Shown here piece after piece: positions 16,832 to 25,386 of a DNA stretch of 33,105 nt (positions are counted from its first letter, which is position 1; each line of letters opens with the position of its first letter). Both the position numbers and the translations under genes were made by a program. The stretch is from Verrucomicrobiota bacterium (GTDB lineage: Bacteria; Verrucomicrobiota; Verrucomicrobiia; Limisphaerales; J093). The notes under the pieces are model-generated. The model was not told where the DNA came from. It was given only the letters and a program-made list of their open reading frames with translations, and did no database searches. Where the stretch lies: assembly GCA_016716505.1 (NCBI GenBank), contig JADJWF010000010.1, positions 1 to 33,105 on the forward strand, read 5' to 3'.

Positions 16832-18310
16832 TCATGTGGCCGTCAGTTCAAAAACGTGGAATTGCCAGGGAGACACATCCAGATAGAGCCCGCGGGACTG
16901 AAGGTCGTTCCCGTCGCGTTCGTATTGGGCGCCGCTCAACAAATCACGCAGCCGCCATTGTCGGTCGCCCCAGTCGGCGTACGAGAGGCGGACGTAACAC
17001 TGGCTCTGTTGGCCGGCATAATTGACGCAGACCATCACGCGCCCGCCGTCATGGTTCGCCCAAGCGAAGGCGATGAATGCGTCGCAGGTGCCGTTGCCGT
17101 CCCACGAGGGATGGCATTCGACCAGTTGCCATTGCCCTTGGCGGACGGCCGGGTGGCGCAAGACCGCGAGTAACCGCGAGTAGAACTGCTGAAGCGGTTC
17201 GTTCACTTGCTCATCCGGCGCGCGGCCCAGATGCGGCGAGATGCGTTTGATCCGCCCCTCGAATTGTCCCTGATGAAAGAAGCGCAGGCCCGGCGAGAGA
17301 AACGTGATCACCGCCGCCGCCTTGTGCTGTCCGTCCGCGAAGATGGCGGCGGCCCGAGGCTCGTCGTGATTCTCCAGAAAACGCGCGAGCTTGTTCTGGT
17401 AATCCAATCCGGCGTGGAAATGCTCGCGCACGGGCCGGGCGTGCCCTTCGCGCAGACGATCATAAAGCCGCTTGTCGTAGGCGTAATCGAATCCCTGCTG
17501 CTGCATCGTCCACTCCATGTCCCAATACACTTCCGCCATGAAGCAAAAGTTCGGCACCTTCTCGCGCACGCGCCGCGTGGCTTCCGGCCAGAACGGCTCG
17601 GCGGGAATGCCCCAGGTCCGCTGGAAGACCTCCGGCAATACCAGCATGGCCATGTCGCAGCGCACGCCGTCACACTGGCCGGCGATTCGCACCAGCTCGC
17701 CGATCATGGCTGCCTGCGTGCCGGGATTGCCGTAATTGAGTTGCAGGGTGTCCGGCCAGCCGGCGAAATAGGGATCGCGTCCGTGGGCCAGCAGCAGATC
17801 GCCAGCCTTGCGCATGACCCAGGTATAATTTTGCGGCGCGCGAGCCAGGTCCAACTCCGTTCCGCGGATGTAATAGTCGAGGTGTTCCTCGACCCACGGA
17901 TGATCCAGGCCGGTGTGGTTGGGTACGAAGTCGAGCATCAACCGCAGGCCGCGTTTCGCCAGCCGCTCGCGCAGTCGGGCGAGGGCGGCGTCCCCGCCCA
18001 GGCTTTCCGCCACCGTGTAGCCGGTGATCGCGAAACCGGAACCTGGGATGTCTTCCTCGCAGAGGTCAGGCAGTGTCTCCTGGAATTCCCTCTGCCATTC
18101 CAGGTTGGCTCGTGAGACGCGCAGCCCGGCTTGGCCGGTCTGCCAGACGCTCAGGAACCAAATCCAGCCGAAGCCCAACGCGGCGAACCGGTCGAGTTCG
18201 GCGTCCGGAACGTCGTCCAGCGTCGCCGGGCGGCGAAGGCGGCGCGCCAGTTCCGTCATCCAAACCCGGGTGTTGATCTGGTAGAGGGATGGATAGTTGG
18301 GGGCACCCAT
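16832..18310 (-). CDS. GH13 alpha-amylase family glycosidase
   Basis: An intact 492-residue cytoplasmic enzyme (no signal peptide) of the alpha-amylase superfamily, acting on alpha-glucosidic bonds. All four family signatures are present: DFVPNH (residues 127-132), GVRCDM with nucleophile Asp219, AEVYWD with acid/base Glu260, and FLENHDEP with His315 and Asp316. The N-terminal SLYQINTRVWMTELARRL and the LWFLSVWQTG-like WIWFLSVWQTGQAG segments match a bacterial subgroup of unclear specificity. Ser-Pro-Gly FLSPGLRFFHQGQFEG follows the fourth motif, and a C-terminal beta domain ends the protein. The start lies eight bases after the GH63 stop. The two enzymes may act in turn on a storage glucan, trehalose or glucosylglycerate-like solute; this is inference. 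Confidence 0.92.
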   Translation of the reverse strand: MGAPNYPSLYQINTRVWMTELARRLRRPATLDDVPDAELDRFAALGFGWIWFLSVWQTGQAGLRVSRANLEWQREFQETLPDLCEEDIPGSGFAITGYTVAESLGGDAALARLRERLAKRGLRLMLDFVPNHTGLDHPWVEEHLDYYIRGTELDLARAPQNYTWVMRKAGDLLLAHGRDPYFAGWPDTLQLNYGNPGTQAAMIGELVRIAGQCDGVRCDMAMLVLPEVFQRTWGIPAEPFWPEATRRVREKVPNFCFMAEVYWDMEWTMQQQGFDYAYDKRLYDRLREGHARPVREHFHAGLDYQNKLARFLENHDEPRAAAIFADGQHKAAAVITFLSPGLRFFHQGQFEGRIKRISPHLGRAPDEQVNEPLQQFYSRLLAVLRHPAVRQGQWQLVECHPSWDGNGTCDAFIAFAWANHDGGRVMVCVNYAGQQSQCYVRLSYADWGDRQWRLRDLLSGAQYERDGNDLQSRGLYLDVSPWQFHVFELTAT

Positions 18311-18318
18311 ATCGGCCG

Positions 18319-21192
18319 TTAGCGTTTGCGACTGGCCGTCTGCGCGGGGTTGCTGCTGCCGGTCGGCTTCCCGACGTCGACCGATGCGGCGACCTTGCCG
18401 AGCTCAAGCACCTGCTCTGCGGTAGTGGTCGCGAACAAGTGCATAGTGCGGGCGATGACGCCGGTCCAACCGGTCTGATGGTTCGCCCCCAGGCCGGCGC
18501 CGCTGTCGCCGTGGAAGTATTCGTAGAACTGGAGGTAGTCGCGCCAATGGGGGTCTTCCTGCAGTTTCTGCTCTCCACCGGTCGCCGGACGGCGGCCGTC
18601 CTTGCCCTTGAGAAACAGGCTGGCGAGGCGGTGCGAGATTTCCCCGGCAATTTGATAGAGGTTCATCTGCCGACCGGAACCGGTCGGGCATTCGACCGCA
18701 AAATCATTGCCGTAATAGGCGTAGTACTGGAGCAACGCCCGGATGATCAGGGCGTTGACGGGCATCCAGATCGGGCCGCGCCAGTTCGAGTTGCCCCCGA
18801 ACATGCCGGTGTCGGATTCGCCCGGGACGTAGGGCACGCGAAAATCCTGCCCCCCCACGTTGAACACGTAGGGATGTTCGGCGTGGAAGCGTGAGAGCGA
18901 CCGGATGCCGTGCGGACTGAGAAATTCATTCTCGTCGAGCATCTTCGCCAGCACGCGACGAAGCTTGGTTTCGTCCAGGATCGCGCCGAGCCGGCGGCCC
19001 GCACAGCCGGTTTTGGCCGGATCGTGAATGAAGGTTCTCAATTCCGGGCGGGCTCCGAGGAAGCCCTGAAACTTCTTCATGATCTCGGGATACTTCTTCC
19101 CAAAATCACCTTCGAAGACTGCGACCGCACACAAGGGCAGCAGCCCCACCATGGAACGGACCTTCAAACGCTGGGCTTGCCCGTTCGGCAACTGCAGCAC
19201 GTCGTAGAAGAATCCGTCCTCCTCGTCCCACATGCCGGTGTTGCCACCGGCGTGAATGGTTGCTGAGGCAATCGAGACGAAGTGCTGGGTAAACTTGAGC
19301 GCCATGTCCGCGTACGTCGGGTCGTGCATGGCCAACTCGATGGCCATCTCGAGCATGTTCAGACTGAAGAGCGCCATCCACGCGGTGCCGTCGGCTTGTT
19401 CGAGGTAGCCCCCGGTCGGAAGCGGTGAACTGCGGTCGAAGACGCCGATGTTGTCCAGGCCGAGGAACCCGCCCTCGAAGGCGTTCTTGCCTGAACGATC
19501 CTTGCGATTCAGCCACCAGGTGAAGTTGAGCAGCAGCTTCTGAAAGCTGCGCTCCAGCCACGCGACGTCACCCTGGCCGGTGCGCGCCATTTCCAGGCGG
19601 TAGGTGAAGATGGTGGCCCAGGCATGCACCGGCGGATTCACGTCGCCGAAGTTCCACTCGTAGGCCGGGATCTGCCCGTTCGGGTGCAGGTAATTTTCGC
19701 TCAGCATCAAAGTGAGCTGCTGCTTGCCGAAATCCACATCCACCAGCGTGAGCGGCAGGACATGGAAGGCGAGATCCCAGGCGGCGTACCACGGATACTC
19801 CCATTTGTCCGGCATCGAAATGACGTCGGCATTGTACATGTGGTGCCATTGAGCATTGCGCGGTGCCAGTTTGGCCGAAGGTGAATACGGGTCACTGCCC
19901 CGCTCTTCGAGCCAGCGGTTCACGTCGTAATAGAAGAACTGCTTGGACCAGAGCATCCCGGCCAGAGCCTGACGCATGACGTTGGCCGCGTCGGCCTCCA
20001 GCGAACGCGGGATGACACCGGCATAGAATTCATCCGCCTCCTGCCGGCGTGCCTGCATCATCGCATCAAAATGTTGACCGAAGCTGCCACTCTCTTTGCC
20101 GTAGGTCTTGGCGACGTCTCCCGGCGCCACGGGTGTCAACCGTAGTCGAAGGATCTCACACTTTCCGGCCGGGACAGTCAGGTGATAGTGCGCAGCCGCC
20201 TTGGTCCCGGTCTGCTCCGGATTCACGGCATCCGTTTGTCCATGAACGACGAAATTGTTGATGCCGTCCTTGACGAAGGGAGTCCGATTCTGCCCGTCGA
20301 AGAGCCGCTTCGCATTGGTTTCGTTTTCCGTGAAAAGGAGTTGGGGAGCACACGCGCCTCGCGTGTCACGGCTGGCGCCCTCGCCAGCCGCTGTGGCCGA
20401 ACCCGCGTTCGCGGCGGGGGCGCCCCGAACTGCACCCGGGGCGGGTGCGCTCCCCGCGTCGCAATAAAGATAGCGCTCGCCCAGGTCGGCTTCGGTAGCC
20501 TGCACCACGGCGGTCCTACCCGCGGACGCTTGCAGCGTCGGTCGCGGGTTGTCCCCGCCCCACGACCAGCGATTGCGAAACCAGAGCGTCGGCAGCAGGT
20601 GAATCTCGGCGGGTTCCGGACCCCGATTGTGGACGGTGATTTGCACCAGGATGTCCTCGGGCGACTCCTTGGCGTATTCCACGAACACGTCGAAGTAGCG
20701 GTCGTCGTTGAAAACTCCGGTGTGGACCAATTCGTACTCCGCTTCCTGGCGGCTCCGCCCCTGATTGTTCTGGACCAACTGCTCGTACGGAAAGACCGCC
20801 TGCGAATATTTGTAGAGATACTTCAGGTAGGAATGCGTCGGAGTGGAATCGAGGTAGAAGTAGTACTCCTTGACGTCCTCGCCGTGGTTGCCCTCGCTGT
20901 TCGTCAGCCCAAACACGCGCTCTTTGAGGATGGAATCTTTGCCATTCCAGAGAGCGAGGGCGAAGCAGAGGCGTTGCTTGTCGTCGGAGATTCCGGCCAA
21001 GCCATCCTCGCCCCAGTGATAGGCTCGGGAACGCGCCTGGTCATGGGTGAAGTAATCCCAGGCGTTGCCGTTTTCGCTGTAGTCCTCGCGCACCGTGCCC
21101 CATTGGCGTTCGCTGAGGTAGGGCCCCCACTTCTTCCAGGGAGCTTGCTTCGTTCGAGCTTCTTCCAGTCGGATCTGTTCGGCGGTCTTCAT
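18319..21192 (-). CDS. GH63-like (MGH1) glucosidase with in-frame repeat insertion
   Basis: An intact 957-residue enzyme with no signal peptide. It resembles bacterial GH63/mannosyl-oligosaccharide glucosidase-type proteins (inverting alpha-glucosidases, (alpha/alpha)6 barrel). The N-terminal domain has RLEEARTKQAPWKKWGPYLS, RQWGTVREDYSENGNAWDYF and YHWGEDGLAGISDDKQRLC. The catalytic barrel has YPWYAAWDLAFHVLPL with candidate general acid Asp473, NSNWRGPIWMPVNALI (801-816) and FYEYFHGDSGAG with candidate base Glu891. Residues 247-283, between YLYCDA and QLLFTENETN, are encoded by a palindromic repeat (20343-20455) that is not part of the family; removing it keeps the frame. It lies eight bases before the GH13 gene. 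The true substrate is unknown. Confidence 0.92.
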   Translation of the reverse strand: MKTAEQIRLEEARTKQAPWKKWGPYLSERQWGTVREDYSENGNAWDYFTHDQARSRAYHWGEDGLAGISDDKQRLCFALALWNGKDSILKERVFGLTNSEGNHGEDVKEYYFYLDSTPTHSYLKYLYKYSQAVFPYEQLVQNNQGRSRQEAEYELVHTGVFNDDRYFDVFVEYAKESPEDILVQITVHNRGPEPAEIHLLPTLWFRNRWSWGGDNPRPTLQASAGRTAVVQATEADLGERYLYCDAGSAPAPGAVRGAPAANAGSATAAGEGASRDTRGACAPQLLFTENETNAKRLFDGQNRTPFVKDGINNFVVHGQTDAVNPEQTGTKAAAHYHLTVPAGKCEILRLRLTPVAPGDVAKTYGKESGSFGQHFDAMMQARRQEADEFYAGVIPRSLEADAANVMRQALAGMLWSKQFFYYDVNRWLEERGSDPYSPSAKLAPRNAQWHHMYNADVISMPDKWEYPWYAAWDLAFHVLPLTLVDVDFGKQQLTLMLSENYLHPNGQIPAYEWNFGDVNPPVHAWATIFTYRLEMARTGQGDVAWLERSFQKLLLNFTWWLNRKDRSGKNAFEGGFLGLDNIGVFDRSSPLPTGGYLEQADGTAWMALFSLNMLEMAIELAMHDPTYADMALKFTQHFVSIASATIHAGGNTGMWDEEDGFFYDVLQLPNGQAQRLKVRSMVGLLPLCAVAVFEGDFGKKYPEIMKKFQGFLGARPELRTFIHDPAKTGCAGRRLGAILDETKLRRVLAKMLDENEFLSPHGIRSLSRFHAEHPYVFNVGGQDFRVPYVPGESDTGMFGGNSNWRGPIWMPVNALIIRALLQYYAYYGNDFAVECPTGSGRQMNLYQIAGEISHRLASLFLKGKDGRRPATGGEQKLQEDPHWRDYLQFYEYFHGDSGAGLGANHQTGWTGVIARTMHLFATTTAEQVLELGKVAASVDVGKPTGSSNPAQTASRKR
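20343..20455. repeat. 113-bp nested palindromic element inside the GH63 gene
   Basis: Terminal inverted repeats ggggagcaca and its near complement tgcgctcccc enclose the hairpins cacgcg-cct-cgcgtg, ggctggcg-ccct-cgccagcc, gttcg/cgaac and gcaccc-ggggc-gggtgc. It is translated in frame on the minus strand as about 37 residues rich in Ala, Gly, Pro and Ser, between two well-conserved parts of the glucosidase. No other copy was found in this window, but the multi-hairpin design matches the other repeats here. Confidence 0.88.
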
Positions 21193-21225
21193 GCTGGGGG
21201 TCTTTCGTTCGTTTGCAGGTTCCGG

Positions 21226-21618
21226 TCAGAGCGCCTGGACTGCTGTCCAGGACTCGTCAGGGATGTATTCTTCGAGGCGGGCCGCCTCCGTGGCGGTACC
21301 TTTGCCAAGATCCTTCTGGTACCCGACGCCATCCTGGCCCTTCAGAAGGTCGTGATGCCGCTGGAAGCGTAGTCGGCCGGATTGGCGAGCATGGCGAAGC
21401 CACCGGGTATAGCACGCAGATCTTCTTGCCGCCGGGCGCGGCCGGCCCTTGAGCGGTCGGTCGCCGTGCGACTGGCTGGCGCCCTTTTCCTGCGCCCGGA
21501 CGCAGCCGCGACCGAGGCTGACGACACCGGGTTGGTTGCCGTCCAAGGCGCTGGCCAACATCGTTCTCAGGACCTTGTCGCTCCGCTGCCGATCCTCGAA
21601 GATGGCATCCTGGTTCAT
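21226..21618 (-). pseudogene. Truncated DUF2950-like remnant
   Basis: Joined minus-strand frames read LAIPGGFAML-like AIPGGFAMLANPADYASSG, ITTF, then after one frame change LKGQDGVGYQKDLGKGT and LEEYIPDESWTAVQAL at the stop (21226). This is the C-terminus of a DUF2950 protein and parallels MIGGFGLVAWPAEYGNSG and IYERDLGTKTGK of the complete copy next door. An AQGPAAPGGKK segment in a third frame matches the ALKAQGKSAPGGK of that copy. Upstream of it (21460-21618) the frame beginning MNQDAIFEDRQRSDKV is not recognisable as DUF2950, and the middle of the domain is missing. So this is a decayed or mis-assembled tandem paralogue. Confidence 0.7.
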
Positions 21619-21669
21619 TCAGATCCGCCGCTCGAATCAGGGTTGATCCGAGGCGGCGGCAGCCGGCGC

Positions 21670-22680
21670 TCAGTCGGTGGACACCTGCCAGCCAAGCGCC
21701 GGGTCAAAGGCGTCCAGCTTGGCGGCTATCTTGCCGGTCTTTGTCCCGAGGTCCCGTTCGTAGATTCGGCCCTGATGGTTCACGATGAACGTCATCACGC
21801 CGGAATTGCCGTATTCCGCCGGCCAGGCGACCAGCCCAAAACCGCCGATCATGTTGCCGTTGATGACGTACCGGTACTTGCCCCCGGGCGCCGACTTGCC
21901 CTGGGCCTTGAGGATCTTGAAGAGGTACCCATGAAACGGCTTCGGCCCCGCTTCCTGAGTCGCGGGGACATAGGCGGCGTACCCTTCGTTTTGAGCGTAG
22001 GCGAAGAGCGGACCCAGCGGGCTGATTTCGCCGTTCACGCTGGGCCACCAGAAAAGGCCGTCGGTCTGCCCCGGCAAACTGCGGATGTGCTGGGCGAACT
22101 CCCGCACCGCATCCCCGTCCCGGTCTGCGGCGGCGTACTCCCGCTGGGCCTGCACATACGCGCGGATCACGCGCAGCACGTCGAGCTCGTTGCGGCCGAT
22201 CCGGCGGTTGAGGATTTCGTCGGTGCCCGCCACGGTGTCGAACCGCCAACCGTCCGCGGTCTTCACCAGCGGAATCGGAAACGGCCACGCGTCGGCCCCC
22301 ACTTCGAGCGTTCGGCGGGAATCGGAGTCCACGACCAGCCGGTGGGCCGTCTGGAACGCGGTGGCGAAGTTGGCCATTTCCGTCGCGCCCTGGACGCTGT
22401 CCGGGTTGACCAACTCCTTGGCGGCATCCCCGAACAGCACGACAAACTCGGCGCGGTTCGTGGTGCTGACGGCGTCGGCCAGGGCGCGCACGGCTTCCTC
22501 GGGCGTGGCGAAGGCTTGCGCGGCTTCGGCGGCATGGGAATCCGGCAGGTTGCCGAGCAGCGCGGCGGCCAACGCGAGCGAGCCGATCAGCCGCCAGGCC
22601 CGCCCCGTTCGGCGCGGGTGCGTTCCGACTTCGGCTGCCTGTCTCCGGGTGACCGTGGGTATCAGTTGTAAAATGTTCAT
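21670..22680 (-). CDS. DUF2950 family exported protein
   Basis: An intact 336-residue protein. I chose the ATG at 22680 (MNILQLIPTVTRR), 20 bases after the DUF3300 stop; the longer frame overlaps the DUF3300 end. A signal peptide follows (LIGSLALAAALLGNLPDSHA). The mature part has the family features: QAFATPEEAVRALADAV, FVVLFGDAAKELVN, DGWRFDTVAGTDEILNRRIG, RAYVQAQREYAAADRDGD, EFAQHIRSLPGQTDGLFWW, GYLFKILKAQGKSAPGGKYR, GGFGLVAWPAEYGNSGVMTF and HQGRIYERDLG. The function is not established. DUF2950 genes often sit beside DUF3300 genes, as here, so the two likely share a role in the periplasm or envelope. The RDRDGDAV-like Asp-rich turn may bind a metal; inference. Confidence 0.9.
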   Translation of the reverse strand: MNILQLIPTVTRRQAAEVGTHPRRTGRAWRLIGSLALAAALLGNLPDSHAAEAAQAFATPEEAVRALADAVSTTNRAEFVVLFGDAAKELVNPDSVQGATEMANFATAFQTAHRLVVDSDSRRTLEVGADAWPFPIPLVKTADGWRFDTVAGTDEILNRRIGRNELDVLRVIRAYVQAQREYAAADRDGDAVREFAQHIRSLPGQTDGLFWWPSVNGEISPLGPLFAYAQNEGYAAYVPATQEAGPKPFHGYLFKILKAQGKSAPGGKYRYVINGNMIGGFGLVAWPAEYGNSGVMTFIVNHQGRIYERDLGTKTGKIAAKLDAFDPALGWQVSTD

Positions 22681-22699
22681 CGTGAAGTTCCGGTTGAAT

Positions 22700-24061
22700 T
22701 CAGCGGCCCCGTCCACCGCCTCCGGACCGCCCTCCGCCGCCGCCACCACGACTCACCGCGCCGCGGCTGCTTGAGGCGCGCGCGTTGCCGCCGCCCCCGC
22801 TGACGCCGCCAAAGGCGCTGGAGGATCCGGGACTGGAGCGGTTGACGGACGGGGTCGGGGTGGGACGCGGCGCCGGGGACGGCCGGGCCGCCGGTTGCTG
22901 GGCGGGAGCCGCGGGTCGGGACACTCCCTGGGACGGCGCGGTCGGCCGTTGGGCGGGTTGCTGGGCCGGTGCCGCCGGCCTCGTCGCGGCGGTTCCGGAC
23001 GCGGGCAACTGCGCCGGTCGGGGAGCCGTCGCACCCGTGGCGGGCCGTTGCGCGGGCTGGGTTGTGGCGCTACCCCAACCGCGGGCCTCGCGCGTCTGAG
23101 CCGAGGCGGGGGCGCCGGAAGTTTGCAGGCGGTTTTGATCGGGCTGCCACTTCTGACCGGTGGTCGTGGCGCTGGCGCGGTTGCCGGACTGCTGATTCGG
23201 GCGCTCGCCACGATCGGGCCGGTCGCCGCGATCAATGTTGATGTCGTTGTCTATGTCTATGTCCACGTCCCCGTAACCACCGCCGCCGCCCACCCAGACC
23301 GCGCCCCCACCGCCCACCCAGACCGCGCCGCCGTGCCAGTCGCAGTTGTTGGCGATGATCGCCCCGACCGCCAGCCCGACTCCGAAGGTGACGAGCGGCG
23401 CATACGGATCGTACACGTACGACGGCGGCGGGTAATACACCGTCGGCGGATAGGTCGGCACATAGACGACTTGCGGGTTCGCCGGCTGCACCTGGACGAC
23501 TTGGTTCGTCACGGTGACGACCTGGGTCACGTTGGTTTGGAGGAATACCACGTTGGTCACCGTGACGACCTGTTGTTCAGTAGTCCGCAAAGTCCCGGCC
23601 TTCTGGGCCTTGGCCCGGAGGGACTGGATGGTATCCATCAACTCCTTGGGCTGCTCGAGGAACGCCTCGCCGAGAGCCACCGTCCAGGTCAGGTCCGCGT
23701 CCATCTTCGCGATCAAGTCGGGGAACTTGGCCACCGCCTTGACGTTCGCGTCCCACGCCTGCGCGTCCACTTTGGCGAGGTTGTTCGTGTCCTTGACGAA
23801 CCGAGCCGCCTGCACGATTTCGAGCGGATAGACCGCCGCCGGCAGGATGATGGCGATGAGGGGATCGGGATGGAGCGCAATGGGCGCCGCCAGCTTCTCG
23901 AGTTCCGCCGCGCTGCGTTGGGCCGGCGCGGAGGGCGGCGGAGCAGCGGCCGCGTCCGGACTTGCGGAACCGGCGGTCTGCGCGACCGCGGGCCGGCCCG
24001 CCAGCAGCAGGGCCACCAAAGCCAGCCAGGTCCAAGATTGAGATTCTGATTTCGTTTTCAT
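22700..24061 (-). CDS. DUF3300 family exported protein with Gly-rich tail
   Basis: An intact 453-residue protein with signal peptide (SWTWLALVALLLAGRPAVAQ). The DUF3300 domain covers roughly residues 50-220: LEKLAAPIALHPDPLIAIIL, LPAAVYPLEIVQAARFVKD, AQAWDANVKAVAKFPDLIAK and WTVALGEAFLEQPKELMDTI. Then come a Val/Thr-rich strand segment, the family motif NPQVVYVPTYPPTVYYPPP and a hydrophobic GVGLAVGAIIANN segment. The tail has a duplicated AVWVGGGG, an acidic DVDIDIDNDINID stretch, and 200 residues rich in Pro, Ala, Gln and Gly ending in GGGGGGRSGGGGRGR. The function is unknown. A Pro/Gly-rich tail is common in the family and suggests envelope or surface location. aaaggaag precedes the ATG. 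Confidence 0.92.
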   Translation of the reverse strand: MKTKSESQSWTWLALVALLLAGRPAVAQTAGSASPDAAAAPPPSAPAQRSAAELEKLAAPIALHPDPLIAIILPAAVYPLEIVQAARFVKDTNNLAKVDAQAWDANVKAVAKFPDLIAKMDADLTWTVALGEAFLEQPKELMDTIQSLRAKAQKAGTLRTTEQQVVTVTNVVFLQTNVTQVVTVTNQVVQVQPANPQVVYVPTYPPTVYYPPPSYVYDPYAPLVTFGVGLAVGAIIANNCDWHGGAVWVGGGGAVWVGGGGGYGDVDIDIDNDINIDRGDRPDRGERPNQQSGNRASATTTGQKWQPDQNRLQTSGAPASAQTREARGWGSATTQPAQRPATGATAPRPAQLPASGTAATRPAAPAQQPAQRPTAPSQGVSRPAAPAQQPAARPSPAPRPTPTPSVNRSSPGSSSAFGGVSGGGGNARASSSRGAVSRGGGGGGRSGGGGRGR

Positions 24062-24121
24062 GGCTTTCTTCCTTTCGAACGACCAGCCGGCTGGGCCACC
24101 GCCTGACGTTCAGTCATCGGT

Positions 24122-24424
24122 TCATCGTCCGCGCGGCATGGGCCGGGGCGCCGCCGGCATGGAAGGCATCGGGCGCGGCGCGGGCGCGGGCGCGGGCAGG
24201 GGCCGGGCAACCGGATGCTCCGGACGGGCGCCACCGCCGGGCGGAGTGACGATCACGTCCACGTCGTTGTAGTAACCGCCGTGGTACCACGGATCGGCGA
24301 AGCCGGTGCCGTAATACATGCCACCGCTGACGTTGGAACCATCGCCCGAACTTCCGCAGCCGGCAAACACCCCGGCCGTCAAGGCCGCCACCGCCAATTT
24401 GATCAGAGGTCGAGATAGCTTCAT
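24122..24424 (-). CDS. Small proline-rich lipoprotein
   Basis: A 100-residue protein. The lipobox VFAGC (Cys23) follows a basic and hydrophobic N-terminus, so it should be a lipid-anchored envelope protein. The mature part, GGMYYGTGFADPWYHGGYYN and DVDVIVTPPGGG, is aromatic and acidic, then the tail is almost only Pro, Ala, Arg and Met. Its YYxxDVDVIV sequence and Pro-rich tail echo the DUF3300 protein encoded 61 bases downstream. It starts one base after the VOC gene stop, so it is very likely co-transcribed with it. No family is known to me. Confidence 0.7.
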   Translation of the reverse strand: MKLSRPLIKLAVAALTAGVFAGCGSSGDGSNVSGGMYYGTGFADPWYHGGYYNDVDVIVTPPGGGARPEHPVARPLPAPAPAPRPMPSMPAAPRPMPRGR

Positions 24425-24425
24425 C

Positions 24426-25364
24426 TTACCGCTCTCCTTTCAGCAGACCGGGACTCCATTCCATGATGCCCACCGCCGCGCCCGCGGGATCCGCCACCAC
24501 GGCCACCTTGCCGTCCAGCGCCTCGGGGCGCGGCTCCACCAGCACCCGGCCGCCAAGCTGTTTTGCCTTGGCCAGCGATTCGCCGATGGTCGTCACGCGC
24601 ACGAAGGGCAGCCAGTTCGGTTTCACGTCCGGCTTGTCCGCCGGAATCGTCCGCACCGTGGCCCGCGCGTAGCCCCGGCTGGTCAGCACGAAATCGCTCA
24701 GGCGACCGGGTTGAGAGTTCTCGACCAGGTCGTAGCCGGCGACCGCGCGGTAAAACTCGCCCGCCTGGCGGGCGTCGCGGCTCAACAACTGCACCCAAAC
24801 CCATTCGCCCGGCTCGGCTTGGAAGTCCTCCGGATCGCCCGCGCTGGACTTGATCACGCCGACCAGCGCGCCTTCGGGGTCGGTCAGCACCGCCTGTTCA
24901 CCGCGTTTGGATTGTTTGGCCGGTTCGACGACCACCCGACCGCCGGCCTGGGTCGCCGCCCGCGCCGCCTGCGTGACATCCGGCACTGAAATGTAGCCAA
25001 ACCAGCGAGGCTTGGCGTCGGAGTCGGCGGGGCGGGTCCGCTGGAAAACCCCCGCCAGCGGGCGGTCGTCCCGGAAGGCGATCAGGTAGCCGCCGTAGTT
25101 CCGAAAATCCCACTTGAACATCTCGCTGTAGAACGGGAGCACCGCCCCCACGTTGTCGGTCACCAAATCCGCCCAGACGAATTTGCCGGGCAGTCGCGGG
25201 CTGCCGGAGTCGCTGGTGAGCGGCGGCAGTTTCGGCGCGCCCGCGAGGACGGCAGGGAGTGCCGTAACGCACGCAACCGCCAGGATCATCAGCCAACCGC
25301 GCCCACCCGGCCCGGGTCGGGAACCGGGGCGCCGTTGATCTTCATCGTCTCGGATTGCCTTCAT
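24426..25364 (-). CDS. Exported double VOC (glyoxalase-like) domain protein
   Basis: An intact 312-residue protein. A hydrophobic segment, WLMILAVACVTALPAVLAGA, follows a 24-residue arginine-rich stretch and serves as signal or anchor, which is unusual for VOC proteins. Two vicinal-oxygen-chelate modules follow. The first has FVWADLVTDNVGAVLPFYSE, FGYISVPDVTQAARAATQAG and VLTDPEGALVGVI (about residues 60-170). The second has GEWVWVQLLSRDARQAGEFY, LPFVRVTTIGESLAKAKQLG and VVADPAGAAVGIMEWSP (about 185-305). Metal ligands cannot be assigned with certainty. It may bind or turn over a small molecule outside the cytoplasm. It overlaps no neighbour, but the lipoprotein gene starts one base after its stop. 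Confidence 0.87.
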   Translation of the reverse strand: MKAIRDDEDQRRPGSRPGPGGRGWLMILAVACVTALPAVLAGAPKLPPLTSDSGSPRLPGKFVWADLVTDNVGAVLPFYSEMFKWDFRNYGGYLIAFRDDRPLAGVFQRTRPADSDAKPRWFGYISVPDVTQAARAATQAGGRVVVEPAKQSKRGEQAVLTDPEGALVGVIKSSAGDPEDFQAEPGEWVWVQLLSRDARQAGEFYRAVAGYDLVENSQPGRLSDFVLTSRGYARATVRTIPADKPDVKPNWLPFVRVTTIGESLAKAKQLGGRVLVEPRPEALDGKVAVVADPAGAAVGIMEWSPGLLKGER

Positions 25365-25386
25365 AGTTTTCCACCCCGGATGAGTT

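Noticed and set aside
23272..23330. Duplicated cccacccagaccgcgcc stretch in the DUF3300 gene as a separate repeat element
   Set aside because: It is simply the coding of the duplicated AVWVGGGG peptide in the glycine-rich region of that protein.
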